From: Leptolyngbyaceae cyanobacterium SL_7_1
Lineage (GTDB): Bacteria; Cyanobacteriota; Cyanobacteriia; Elainellales; Elainellaceae
Assembly: GCA_012032525.1 (NCBI GenBank)
Contig: JAAUSV010000006.1
Coordinates: forward strand, 1 to 32,432
Length of the DNA stretch: 32,432 nt
Reading direction: 5' to 3'
Shown here piece after piece: positions 9,748 through 18,769 of this stretch. Below the pieces are notes generated by a model. It did no database searches, was not told the DNA's origin, and saw nothing but the letters and a program-made list of their open reading frames with translations. The position numbers and the translations under genes were made by a program. How positions within the stretch are numbered: position 1 is the first letter of the stretch; the number at the start of each line of letters is the position of its first letter.

Positions 9748-10716
9748 CTAGCGATCGCCAACCGATCGGTGCGGGTTTAACTCAGCTCGTCGCTGCCGCA
9801 ACTGAATGTCTTCCAAAATCCGACGATTTACCCCCAACAAATCTGCCACCAGCCCAAACATCCACAGTTGAAACCCGATCAATACCAGCGTCGCCGCCAA
9901 GATCAAACTGGGTGCCCGCGATCGCGTTGGGTCAACCAACAGAAACAACGTCAACCAACGCACCCCTAGTAGCGCCCCCAATGAGAACGGAATCGTTCCC
10001 AAGATCAAGAAAAATCGCAGTGGTTTGTACACCATGAAGATCCGCAGGATGGTAAACAGCGATCGCTGAACATAGGACGGAATGCTTTTGACCAAGCGAG
10101 ACGGGCGCAGGTAGCCATTGGTGCGAATGGGAACGGAGGCGATCGCCATACCCTTCTGTCCCGCCTGAATAATCGTTTCCAAGGTATAGGTATAGGGATT
10201 GAAGACATTCAGTTGCATCGCCGCCTCCCGACTAATGGCACGAAACCCACTGGGAGCATCGGCAACATCCGTATTGCTTGCCATCCGCACTGCCCAACTC
10301 CCTAAGTTTTGCAGAAATTTCTTCACAACGGAGAAGTGCTTGATTCGCCAGATCGGACGTGCCCCAATCACAATCTCTGCCTTGCCTGCCAGAATCGGCG
10401 CAACTAGCTTGGGAATATCAGCCGCACAGTATTGATTGTCGGCATCGGTGTTGACAACGATATCGGCTCCGGCTTTGAGACTGGCTTCGATGCCTGCCAT
10501 AAAGGCTTGGGCTAACCCCTGATTTTGTGCTAGCCGAACGACATGATCGACCCCATGTTCTAGCGCCACTTCCACCGTGCGATCGCGACTACCATCGTCC
10601 ACAATCAACCATTCCACCCGATCGATGCCCTCCACCTGCCGAGGCAACTCCGCCAAAGTCACCCCCAGCGTGTCCTCCTCGTTGTAACAGGGAATTTGAA
10701 TAATTAACTTGGTCAT
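9748..10716 (-). CDS. Family 2 glycosyltransferase, dolichyl-phosphate-mannose-synthase type, with C-terminal TM segments
   Basis: MTKLIIQIPCYNEEDTLGVTLAELPR..VEWLIVDDGSRDRTVEVALEHGVDHVVRLAQNQGLAQAFMAGIEASLKAGADIVVNTDADNQY. Confidence 0.92.
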   Translation of the reverse strand: MTKLIIQIPCYNEEDTLGVTLAELPRQVEGIDRVEWLIVDDGSRDRTVEVALEHGVDHVVRLAQNQGLAQAFMAGIEASLKAGADIVVNTDADNQYCAADIPKLVAPILAGKAEIVIGARPIWRIKHFSVVKKFLQNLGSWAVRMASNTDVADAPSGFRAISREAAMQLNVFNPYTYTLETIIQAGQKGMAIASVPIRTNGYLRPSRLVKSIPSYVQRSLFTILRIFMVYKPLRFFLILGTIPFSLGALLGVRWLTLFLLVDPTRSRAPSLILAATLVLIGFQLWMFGLVADLLGVNRRILEDIQLRQRRAELNPHRSVGDR

Positions 10717-10784
10717 GGTAAGGGCGATCGAGCCAACCGGGATCACAGGGCATCATACACCAAAGATGACCCAGACGGAGGGGG

Positions 10785-12068
10785 TTAGGGTTGGGGGAGG
10801 AGTTGAGCCAGGTGGGTTTGGTAGTTTTGCAAGGTTTGGGTTTGGCTAGTGGCGATCGCCCCGTGCGACAAGTGAACCAGCAGATCGGGGTGGTGGTGTA
10901 GATAGCGAATGGCGTAGGCAATAGCATCGGGTTGGCGAATGGGAATGCGCCAACCATTAACGCCATGCTGCACTAAATCACCACAGTGATCGGTGGCAAT
11001 CACAGGCAACCCCGTTGCCATTGCCTCTGAGATGACCGTGCCAAAGCCATCAGAGATCGTGGGCAAGATCAATACATCAGCAGATCGGTAAAGCTGGGGC
11101 AGGTGAATCGACGGAACTGAGCCTAGAAACGTCACCCGATTTTGAAAAGGTTGTAATCGTTCTGGTTGTAAGCAGAGGCGTCCGGCGATCGTCAGGCTTG
11201 CCCAACAGGGATCGATCCGTTGGAAGGCAGTCAACAAATCGGGAATGCCGTTGCGCAAATTGACGCGACCGACGAATAACACGCGCAAGGGACGATCGCC
11301 CCGATATTGCCGCACCTGCTGGAGTAACCGATAGGCATCCACATTTCCCATAGGAGTGACGATGTGCAACTTGAATTGCAGGGTGGGGGCAATCGCCACC
11401 ATCGAACGGTGGGTATAGGAACTGGGCACGACAATTCGATCTGCCAATTGCCACTCTGCTCGCTGCACCTCACTCCATTGCTGGAACAAAGGGGATCGGT
11501 AGAACTGGGTGCAAGGATCGATCGCCCAACCCTGCCAGCGACGCTCCTCCTGCCACTCCAAGCCTTCCTCCTGAAAGGCGGGATAGCGTTGGTCTAGGAT
11601 GCAGGCGATCGATCGTGACTTAGCCGCTTCAAACAATGCCAGTGCTCCATGATCAAAGGCATAGAGATGGGTGGCATCGGGCAACCCCTGGCGCTCAATG
11701 GCTTGACCAAACCTGCGTCCGTAGTGCAGGTGTGCCCAATATTCATAGAGGCGGGCGGTGGCATGGTGCAACGCTTGACGATAGCGCACTCCCAACCAGT
11801 TGAACCGAGTCACGCGATCGAAATCTAGCTGGGAATTGTGACGAGACAATCCAAACTGAACCTTAGCTCCCATAGCTTTAAATTGGCACAGCTCTTGCAA
11901 GCAACGAACTTCTAAGGGACTCCAGTAGAAGTCGGTGTAGAACTGTTGCAGCCAACCCAGTTGGTGTAGGGCGATCGGGATGCTGTAGTGTTGCTGCGCT
12001 CCCAGTTGCGCCACAAGGATGCGATGGGGAGGGGAGTGGGGAAAAGCAGGTTTGGGAAACATACCCAA
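10785..12068 (-). CDS. Family 4-like glycosyltransferase
   Basis: RPLRVLFVGRVNLRNGIPDLLTAF, VTFLGSVPSIHLPQLYRSADVLILPTISDGFGTVISEAMATGLPVIATDHCGDLVQHGVNGW. C-terminal GT-B donor-site motifs. Confidence 0.9.
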   Translation of the reverse strand: MGMFPKPAFPHSPPHRILVAQLGAQQHYSIPIALHQLGWLQQFYTDFYWSPLEVRCLQELCQFKAMGAKVQFGLSRHNSQLDFDRVTRFNWLGVRYRQALHHATARLYEYWAHLHYGRRFGQAIERQGLPDATHLYAFDHGALALFEAAKSRSIACILDQRYPAFQEEGLEWQEERRWQGWAIDPCTQFYRSPLFQQWSEVQRAEWQLADRIVVPSSYTHRSMVAIAPTLQFKLHIVTPMGNVDAYRLLQQVRQYRGDRPLRVLFVGRVNLRNGIPDLLTAFQRIDPCWASLTIAGRLCLQPERLQPFQNRVTFLGSVPSIHLPQLYRSADVLILPTISDGFGTVISEAMATGLPVIATDHCGDLVQHGVNGWRIPIRQPDAIAYAIRYLHHHPDLLVHLSHGAIATSQTQTLQNYQTHLAQLLPQP

Positions 12069-12191
12069 CTGGATTAGCGAATACCAAAGGGCAAATGAAT
12101 CCCCTCATTACTGGTAAACAGCGCTAATTCGTCGGATCAGGACAATCTCACCAAAAATCATTACAAGCTTGGGACTACCAAATCATTTACC

Positions 12192-13340
12192 TTATTTACC
12201 AAACCCGCGACCTCGATTGGCTGTCGGCATACAAACGCAAGCTTGCAGTTGTTCCCGCAGCTTGGCGTGATCAAGATTTTGCCCGATCAACACCAGTTGA
12301 TTTTTAGGAGTGGTTTTCCACTCGTCGTCATCTAATGTGAATCGTTTGCCGCTGAGGTGGAAAATGTGACGCCGGGGACTACCATCTTCGTTGCGGCTTT
12401 CGTCAAACCAGAGAATGCCTTTAGCACGGAACACAGCGGTGGGAAGCTGGTTGTCGAGGAAGTGTTGAAATTTTTTGATGGCGAGGGGGCGATCGCTCTC
12501 AAAGGACAACGACGTAAACCCATCCACGGCTAAGTGATCGGAATGAGCGTGGACGTGGTCGTGATCATGATCGTCGTGGGCGCAGTGTCCGTGGTCATGG
12601 TCGCAATCCGCGTGGTCGTGGTGGTCATGAGCATGGTGGTCATGATCGTGATGCTCATGATCATCTTCTTTGCCAAAATACTGACTCGCCTCAAACAACC
12701 CCACACTGAGAATCAAGGGCAGCGGCACTTCAGCCTTGGTAGTACGCAGGATACGAGCGCCTTCCTTTACATCTCGAATTTTGACTTCCAGCAAATCGAG
12801 CTGAGCTTCGTCTACCAGATCGGCTTTGTTGAGCAGGAGGATATCGCCGTAGGCAATCTGATTGTGGGCGGCTTCGCTATTGAACAGATCTAGACTGTAA
12901 TTCTCGGCATCGACGACGGTGACGATCGAGTCTAACCGAGTCAAATCGCGCAATTCGGTTCCGAGGAACGTGAGGGCGATCGGCAGTGGGTCGGCTAAGC
13001 CCGTGGTTTCTACCACCAAGTAATCAATCTGATCGCGGCGCTCTAGAATTCGATAGACCGCTTCTACCAGGTCATTGTTGATGGTGCAGCAAATACACCC
13101 ATTGCTCAGTTCCACCATGTTGTCGTCGCTATTTTCCATGGCAACGATCAACTCGTTATCAATGCCAATTTCGCCGAACTCATTCACCAACACAGCGGTT
13201 TTGAGTCCTTCCTGGTTGCTTAGAATATGATTGAGCAGGGTGGTTTTGCCACTTCCCAAAAATCCGGTAATGATGGTAACTGGAAGCCCGCGCTTGAGGT
13301 CATCCATCGATTGAGATTCAGAAACCACGGCTGATTGCAT
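12192..13340 (-). CDS. CobW/COG0523 family GTP-dependent metallochaperone-like protein with His-rich insert
   Basis: VTIITGFLGSGKTTLLNHIL (P-loop), NGCICCTINNDL (CXCC), LLNKADL, His/Asp-rich HEHHDHDHHAHDHHDHADCDHDHGHCAHDDHDHDHVHAHSDH, C-terminal CobW_C-like segment. Confidence 0.93.
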   Translation of the reverse strand: MQSAVVSESQSMDDLKRGLPVTIITGFLGSGKTTLLNHILSNQEGLKTAVLVNEFGEIGIDNELIVAMENSDDNMVELSNGCICCTINNDLVEAVYRILERRDQIDYLVVETTGLADPLPIALTFLGTELRDLTRLDSIVTVVDAENYSLDLFNSEAAHNQIAYGDILLLNKADLVDEAQLDLLEVKIRDVKEGARILRTTKAEVPLPLILSVGLFEASQYFGKEDDHEHHDHDHHAHDHHDHADCDHDHGHCAHDDHDHDHVHAHSDHLAVDGFTSLSFESDRPLAIKKFQHFLDNQLPTAVFRAKGILWFDESRNEDGSPRRHIFHLSGKRFTLDDDEWKTTPKNQLVLIGQNLDHAKLREQLQACVCMPTANRGRGFGK

Positions 13341-13389
13341 AGGACAACAGGTATTGATTGGAAAACGTCAAACGAGCGAAGGAGTGGGT

Positions 13390-13509
13390 ATGAATTTCCT
13401 AGAATTGCACGATGCACTCCTACAGCAACCTCCATTATTGCGTATTTATCTGAAACTGCTCATGACTCTTGAAGAAGTTCTGAACTGGGTGAAACAGCTC
13501 TCTGTGTAA
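13390..13509 (+). CDS. Candidate 39-aa small protein (below ORF-track cutoff)
   Basis: [39 protein letters not shown] with GAAGGAG about 6 nt upstream of the ATG. Confidence 0.35.
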   Translation: MNFLELHDALLQQPPLLRIYLKLLMTLEEVLNWVKQLSV

Positions 13510-13552
13510 GACATCCAATAAAGTTGCACTGTATCCTTATCTCTATAAGCCC

Positions 13553-13585
13553 AGATCCCCGGCTTCTCAAAGAAGCCGGGGATCT
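13553..13585. repeat. Perfect 15-bp inverted repeat with 3-nt loop (interspersed palindrome type)
   Basis: AGATCCCCGGCTTCT-CAA-AGAAGCCGGGGATCT. Confidence 0.75.
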
Positions 13586-13615
13586 AAGAATTCAACCAAT
13601 CTCTCCATCGCCGTC

Positions 13616-15052
13616 ATGAGCCTCACCCTCTACAACAGCCTCACCCGCCGTAAACAACCCTTTGAGCCGATCGAACCGGGGAAGGTGAAGATGTATGTCT
13701 GCGGTATCACGGCGTATAACTACTTCCATGTGGGCAATGGCAGAGCTTTCATGACCTTTGATGTGGTGCGGCGCTACTTGATGTGGCAGGGTTATGAGGT
13801 GCGCTATGTGCAAAACTTTACCGATGTGGATGACAAAATCCTCAAGCGAGCGGTTGAGGAGGGCAGCACAATGGAGGCGATCGCTGAGAAAATATCATTT
13901 GCGGCGTTTACTTTGAAGATGCCGATCGCCTCAATATTCTTCGCGCCGATTCCTACCCCAGAGCTACCTACATAATCGATGGGATGCAGCGTCTGATCCA
14001 CGAATTGGAGCAAAAGCACTATGCCTACGCTGCGGGTGGAGATGTGTATTACGCGGTGCGGCAATTTGCCGAGTATGGCAAGCTCTCTGGGCGCAAGCTA
14101 GAGGACATGCAAGCCGGAGCCAGCGGACGGGTAGACGAAGAGGACAGCGATAAGAAAAAAGATCCCGCCGATTTTGCCTGTGGAAAGCCGCGAAACCGGG
14201 GGAACCCGCGTGGGATTCACCGTGGGGGCGGGGCGTCCGGGCTGGCATTTGGAATGCTCGGCGATGGTGCGGCAGGAGTTGGGCGATTCGATCGATATTC
14301 ACGCAGGTGGACAAGACCTCACCTTCCCTCACCACGAAAATGAAATTGCCCAGAGCGAAGCCGTCACGGGCAAACCTTTGGCGCGATACTGGCTGCACAA
14401 CGGCTTCATCAATATGGATGGCGAGAAGATGTCCAAATCCTTGGGCAACTTTCGCCTCACCCGTGACTTGCTGAAAACCTACGACCCAATGGCGTTTCGC
14501 CTGTTCGTGCTCCAAGCCCACTACCGCAAACCCCTAGATTTCACTGCCGATGGCTTGCAAGCGGCAGAAAGCGGCTGGCACACGCTAAAGGAGGCGTTTC
14601 AGTTTGGTAATCAGTTCGCCGCCCTGCCCGGCTGGTCAACGATGGAGGTGGAGTTGGAGGCTGGGTTTGTCGATCGCTTCAACCAAGCAATGGATGATGA
14701 CTTCAATACGGCAGCGGCATTGGCAGTGCTGTTTGAATTGGCGAAGGAGTTGCGCCGCGAGGGCAATGTGCTGGTGCATGAGGGACAGCCGACACTGGCG
14801 ATCGAATCATTGCAACGCGACTGGCAAACCTTTGTTCGCCTTGCCGCTGTTCTGGGATTGGAACTGCGGATTGATGAGACTCCTACTACTACGCTCACCG
14901 ATGCCGAGATCGAAGCGGCGATTCAGACCCGCCGAGACGCGAAGCAAGCAAAGAACTTTGCGGAGTCCGATCGAATTCGAGACGAGTTGAAGGCGCAGGG
15001 AGTGACGTTGATCGACAAACCGGGTGGGGTGACGGAGTGGCACTGGAGTTGA
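13616..15052 (+). CDS. cysS: Cysteinyl-tRNA synthetase, three apparent frameshifts (near 13907, 14177 and 14230)
   Basis: [79 protein letters not shown]. Three homopolymer-length corrections give one continuous reading frame. Confidence 0.95.
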
Positions 15053-15071
15053 AGGGAAGGAGGATCAGGCG

Positions 15072-15218
15072 ATGAGTGATTTACAAACCAAGTGCAAGCA
15101 CGATCGTTCCTGTTTTTTGCTCGATGTTTCAAAGTCAAAGCTTAAAGTTTCGAGTTTAGAAGCCGAAGGTTTAGGGTCCAGGATGGAAGGATCGAGTTTG
15201 GAGAATGCAGTGGATTGA
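15072..15218 (+). CDS. Candidate 48-aa small protein
   Basis: MSDLQTKCKHDRSCFLLDVSKSKLKVSSLEAEGLGSRMEGSSLENAVD* with GGAAGGAGG upstream of the ATG. No recognised family. Confidence 0.3.
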   Translation: MSDLQTKCKHDRSCFLLDVSKSKLKVSSLEAEGLGSRMEGSSLENAVD

Positions 15219-15499
15219 TACACCCCTTCATCCAGTAAATAAACAAATTTTGAATCTCGAATCTGAGCACGCCAAACTCGTTTTAGTTGAGATTCTAGAC
15301 TTTCGCCGTTTATTAGTAGAACAGGGACAGATCAACCCTCTCAGCCGCCGATCGCATTCCCGAACTAGCAGACAAATCAAACGGCAACCTTGTAGACGGT
15401 TGAATGCGTCTTAAGGTAGATCCTGATCCTTAAATAGCAGACTTTGAGGATAAACTCTCCTAATCTAGAAAGGAAGCAAGTGCGTCATCTGCAATTCCT

Positions 15500-17440
15500 A
15501 TGGTTTTGGAACATCCGGCGAACATGAACCCCGTTAATGCCAGGGCAAACGATGTGTTTGATGTATTTAACTTCAAACACTACATCGGTCCTAACCCGTA
15601 TCTGGAAAGAGGTGCGTTAGTCTTTGAGTTTTCCTTGAGCGGCAACCGCGAACCATTGTCTATTAAAGAATATGGCGAGGCGATCGCCAGCCGCTATCCC
15701 CAGTTGGGCGATCGAGACTATGACTCCTATGGCGAATTGTTTGCCCACACCGTGGCAGAGGTGAGTCGGCTGGATATGGATTTGTATTGCGATCGCTGGA
15801 GCTTGACCACCACTGAGACAGGGGTGCGGATTGCGGTGGAGTCGATCCATGAGTCCACCAGTCATGGGGTGGTGTACGCGGTTTGGGATTGGTTCGAGAC
15901 GATCACCCAGGATCAGCGCTTCTATATCCAAGACCAGATTGAGTTGTTGCAAAAGCGGTTTCGGCGCTCGGTCTATGGCGGTCCGACGGTCTATGCCCTG
16001 TTGCGCACTGCCCACTACACAGGCATTCCTGCTTTCTACCTACCCGATGAAGGGTTGATGCAATATGGCTATGGCAAAAATTTAGTGCGCGGGGTGGCAA
16101 CCACGTTTGATTGCGATAGCCATCTAGATTCGGATTTCACCACGCGCAAGGATGATTGCAAAGCCTTCCTCGATACCCTCGGCTTTCCAGTGCCCAAGGG
16201 CGAGATTGTGATCACCCTCGATCAGGCACTCAAGGCAGCCGATGCCATCGGCTATCCTGTAGCCGTCAAACCCGTAGTCGGGCATAAGGGGATCGGAGTG
16301 ACAGCGGAAGTGCGCGATGACGATGAATTGGAATTTGCCTTCGATCGCGCCGTTGAAGCGCACCCCGAAGACCACCCCATCAACGTGATTGTCGAGCGCA
16401 GTATTCCCGGAGCCGATTACCGCCTGTTGTGTGTGGATGGCAAGTTTGTGGCGGCGATGGAGCGGCGTCCGGCAACGGTGATTGGGGATGGCTACTCCAC
16501 GATCGCTGACCTAATCGATCGGGAAAATCTTAAACCAGAACGGCTCGACACCCCCACCTCGGCAATGGGCAAAATCGTCACCGACGATTCCATGAAGCGC
16601 TACTTGGCGGAGCAGGGGATATCGTTGGATACGGTGGTTGAGGCGGATCGAGCCGTCTCCCTGCGCAAGGTGGCAAACCTGTCTGCCGGGGGAGTCAGCA
16701 TTGATGCCACCAATAGAGTCCACCCCGACACCATCATCCTGGCTCAAGATATTGCCCAGCACTTCCGGTTGGTGTGTTTAGGAATTGATATCCTAACGCC
16801 GGATATTGGGCGATCGTGGAAAGAGGGCAAGTTTGGCATTGTCGAGATCAACTCAGCTCCAGGCATCTACATGCACCTGCGTCCGGCGGTGGGCGATCCG
16901 GTTGATGTCACATCCCACATCCTGGGCACTTTCTTTGAATCGGGAGAATCGTCTCGCATTCCCATCTTTACGTTTAACTATCTACCCCTGCGGCAGTTGC
17001 GCGAACTGATTGATCACATTTTGCTCAGTCATCCCCATTGGACGATCGGGGCAGTCTGTCGAGAGACGGCGCTAGTCAACCGGGCTGAAAAGCGTTTGAG
17101 TGGCGACCATAACACCAAAGTTCAGAGCTTACTGAGAAATCCCAAGCTCGATCTGCTGATTGCGGAATATCGAGAAACTGAGCTGGTGCAGGAGGGCTTG
17201 TTCTACGATGCTAGTCATGTTGTCATCCTGGATGACCCCAGTGAGGTAGAACTTTCCCTGACCCGTGATGTGCTGGAGGGAGCAACCCTTGTGATCAAGC
17301 AGGGAGCCACGGTCTCGATTCGCAAACACGGTTTGGTGGAGCAATTTGAGCTAGCCCCAGAGGAATCCTTTAGCCCAATCTATCTCAAGGAAATCTCAGC
17401 GGTGTTACACAACGCTAGTGAACACGGACAAGGCTGGTAA
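15500..17440 (+). CDS. cphA2: Cyanophycin synthetase-like ATP-grasp protein, CphA2-type
   Basis: ATP-grasp core (DDCKAFLDTLGFPVPKGEIV...GYPVAVKPVVGHKGIGVTAEV...NVIVERSIPGADYRLLCVDGKFVAAMERRPATVIGDG). C-terminal Mur-ligase-like remnant lacks a GTNGKT(T/S) P-loop. Length is 646 aa. Confidence 0.75.
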   Translation: MVLEHPANMNPVNARANDVFDVFNFKHYIGPNPYLERGALVFEFSLSGNREPLSIKEYGEAIASRYPQLGDRDYDSYGELFAHTVAEVSRLDMDLYCDRWSLTTTETGVRIAVESIHESTSHGVVYAVWDWFETITQDQRFYIQDQIELLQKRFRRSVYGGPTVYALLRTAHYTGIPAFYLPDEGLMQYGYGKNLVRGVATTFDCDSHLDSDFTTRKDDCKAFLDTLGFPVPKGEIVITLDQALKAADAIGYPVAVKPVVGHKGIGVTAEVRDDDELEFAFDRAVEAHPEDHPINVIVERSIPGADYRLLCVDGKFVAAMERRPATVIGDGYSTIADLIDRENLKPERLDTPTSAMGKIVTDDSMKRYLAEQGISLDTVVEADRAVSLRKVANLSAGGVSIDATNRVHPDTIILAQDIAQHFRLVCLGIDILTPDIGRSWKEGKFGIVEINSAPGIYMHLRPAVGDPVDVTSHILGTFFESGESSRIPIFTFNYLPLRQLRELIDHILLSHPHWTIGAVCRETALVNRAEKRLSGDHNTKVQSLLRNPKLDLLIAEYRETELVQEGLFYDASHVVILDDPSEVELSLTRDVLEGATLVIKQGATVSIRKHGLVEQFELAPEESFSPIYLKEISAVLHNASEHGQGW

Positions 17441-17479
17441 GGGGTTTGCAAATAAATAATGCACCAATGCTCTCAATCT

Positions 17480-17507
17480 GTAAGGGCGAACCGCCGTTCG
17501 CCCCTAC
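17480..17507. repeat. Palindromic intergenic element
   Basis: GTAAGGGCGAAC-cgcc-GTTCGCCCCTAC, 12-bp arms with one mismatch. Confidence 0.6.
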
Positions 17508-17542
17508 CGAGTCAAGGGGATCGTAATTTTATGCACATTCCT

Positions 17543-17577
17543 AACAGCCAACCGCTAATCGCTAATCGCTAACCGCT
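17543..17577. repeat. Short tandem heptanucleotide repeat (five units)
   Basis: AACAGCC AACCGCT AATCGCT AATCGCT AACCGCT; overlaps the stop codon of the minus-strand gene. Confidence 0.85.
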
Positions 17578-18679
17578 CTTCCCCCCATCCCTGTTGAATC
17601 TCAATTCCTCGACTCTGCATCGTTTGCTGAAATAGCTCAGTAGAAAGTGCCTCCTCCACCGCCCAGACCCCAGGTTTTTGTAACGTCCCAGCAAGCACCA
17701 ATTCGGCAATACTGCCCGTGCCATAGCCCGCAATCACAGCGGTGTTGTGATGTACCAGCGTTGAGTAGTAGCTGACGGGTTGTCCGTGGCGTTGTCCGAC
17801 CACGTCGCAGCGAATGCCCACGCCAATTCCAGACAATCGATCGCTCACCTGGGTCATGCGATAACTGACCTGGGACAAAAACTCCGTCCCACCAGGGTGA
17901 CGAATCCAAGACTTGGGAAAGACATGGGCAGCGATCCAGGTGAGGTGGTTATAGAAATCGGGGACAGAGCCAAATTTTGTCACCACGGTTTTTACGGGAA
18001 ATGCCTCTGCAAGGGTGAAGGTTTCGGGCATCTCATACCAATAGACATGCACCGTGTTGTAGGGGGGTGGCAGGTGCAGGGGTTCGCGATCGCTGTAGGG
18101 GTGCACCTTGTGCCATTTCCCATCAATCCAAGCATCAAACGGTTGCAATAAGCCCAAAAATGTGGTGCGCAACACGGTTAGCCCTGCTCCGCCAGAGCCT
18201 CCTACCACGTAGCTCAAGCGGATCTCATCGGCTTGGTCCAGTTGTTCGACACCTTGGCGCACCATGCTGTTGGAAATGCCAGGGAAAATGCCCGTGTTGA
18301 CGATCGCCGTCACTCCCGCCGCCGCTGCCGCTGCCCGACACGCCAGCACCTTGCGGGTAAATCGGACATTGTCACTCACGTCTAGATAGTCCACCCCCTG
18401 CCGAATGCACTGCTGCAACACCCCGGCATCGCGGTGGTGAAACGGTCCGGCGCAGTGGATCACCAAATCCGCTGTGGCGATCGCCGTTGCCAGTTTTTCG
18501 GTGTCTGCCAAGTCGAGTTGCAACACTTGGCAGCGATCGGATGGCAGTTGGGATGGGTAGGCAGTCCCCGGGTGTTTCCCTGTGACAGTAAGGTGTACCT
18601 GCGTATGGTTGAGCAGATCACGCGCCACACTACTGCCGATTCGTCCCTGCCCTCCCAAAATTAAAACGTGCTTCGACAT
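17555..18679 (-). CDS. Saccharopine dehydrogenase-like NAD(P)-binding protein
   Basis: MSKHVLILGGQGRIGSSVARDLLNH Rossmann motif, VIHCAGPFHHRDAGVLQQCIRQGVDYLDVSDN. Confidence 0.85.
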   Translation of the reverse strand: MSKHVLILGGQGRIGSSVARDLLNHTQVHLTVTGKHPGTAYPSQLPSDRCQVLQLDLADTEKLATAIATADLVIHCAGPFHHRDAGVLQQCIRQGVDYLDVSDNVRFTRKVLACRAAAAAAGVTAIVNTGIFPGISNSMVRQGVEQLDQADEIRLSYVVGGSGGAGLTVLRTTFLGLLQPFDAWIDGKWHKVHPYSDREPLHLPPPYNTVHVYWYEMPETFTLAEAFPVKTVVTKFGSVPDFYNHLTWIAAHVFPKSWIRHPGGTEFLSQVSYRMTQVSDRLSGIGVGIRCDVVGQRHGQPVSYYSTLVHHNTAVIAGYGTGSIAELVLAGTLQKPGVWAVEEALSTELFQQTMQSRGIEIQQGWGEERLAISD

Positions 18680-18769
18680 TCGACCCTACTACTCATTCAA
18701 CAACCATTAGGAATACCACTACCCAACAGTCATCCTAAAACCTGAGAAAACGATTTGATTTTCCCTTTG

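Noticed and set aside
12534-12893. + strand Val/Met/Ile-rich hydrophobic ORF (MIGMSVDVVVIMIVVGAVSVVMVAIRVVVVVMSMVV)
   Set aside because: Antisense of the His/Asp-rich stretch of the CobW gene; GAT/CAT codons read backwards give ATC/ATG. Not a real membrane protein.
13728-13745. CysS HIGH motif reads HVGN, seemingly degenerate
   Set aside because: HIGN-type variants occur in functional Bacillus-type CysRS; not evidence of inactivation.
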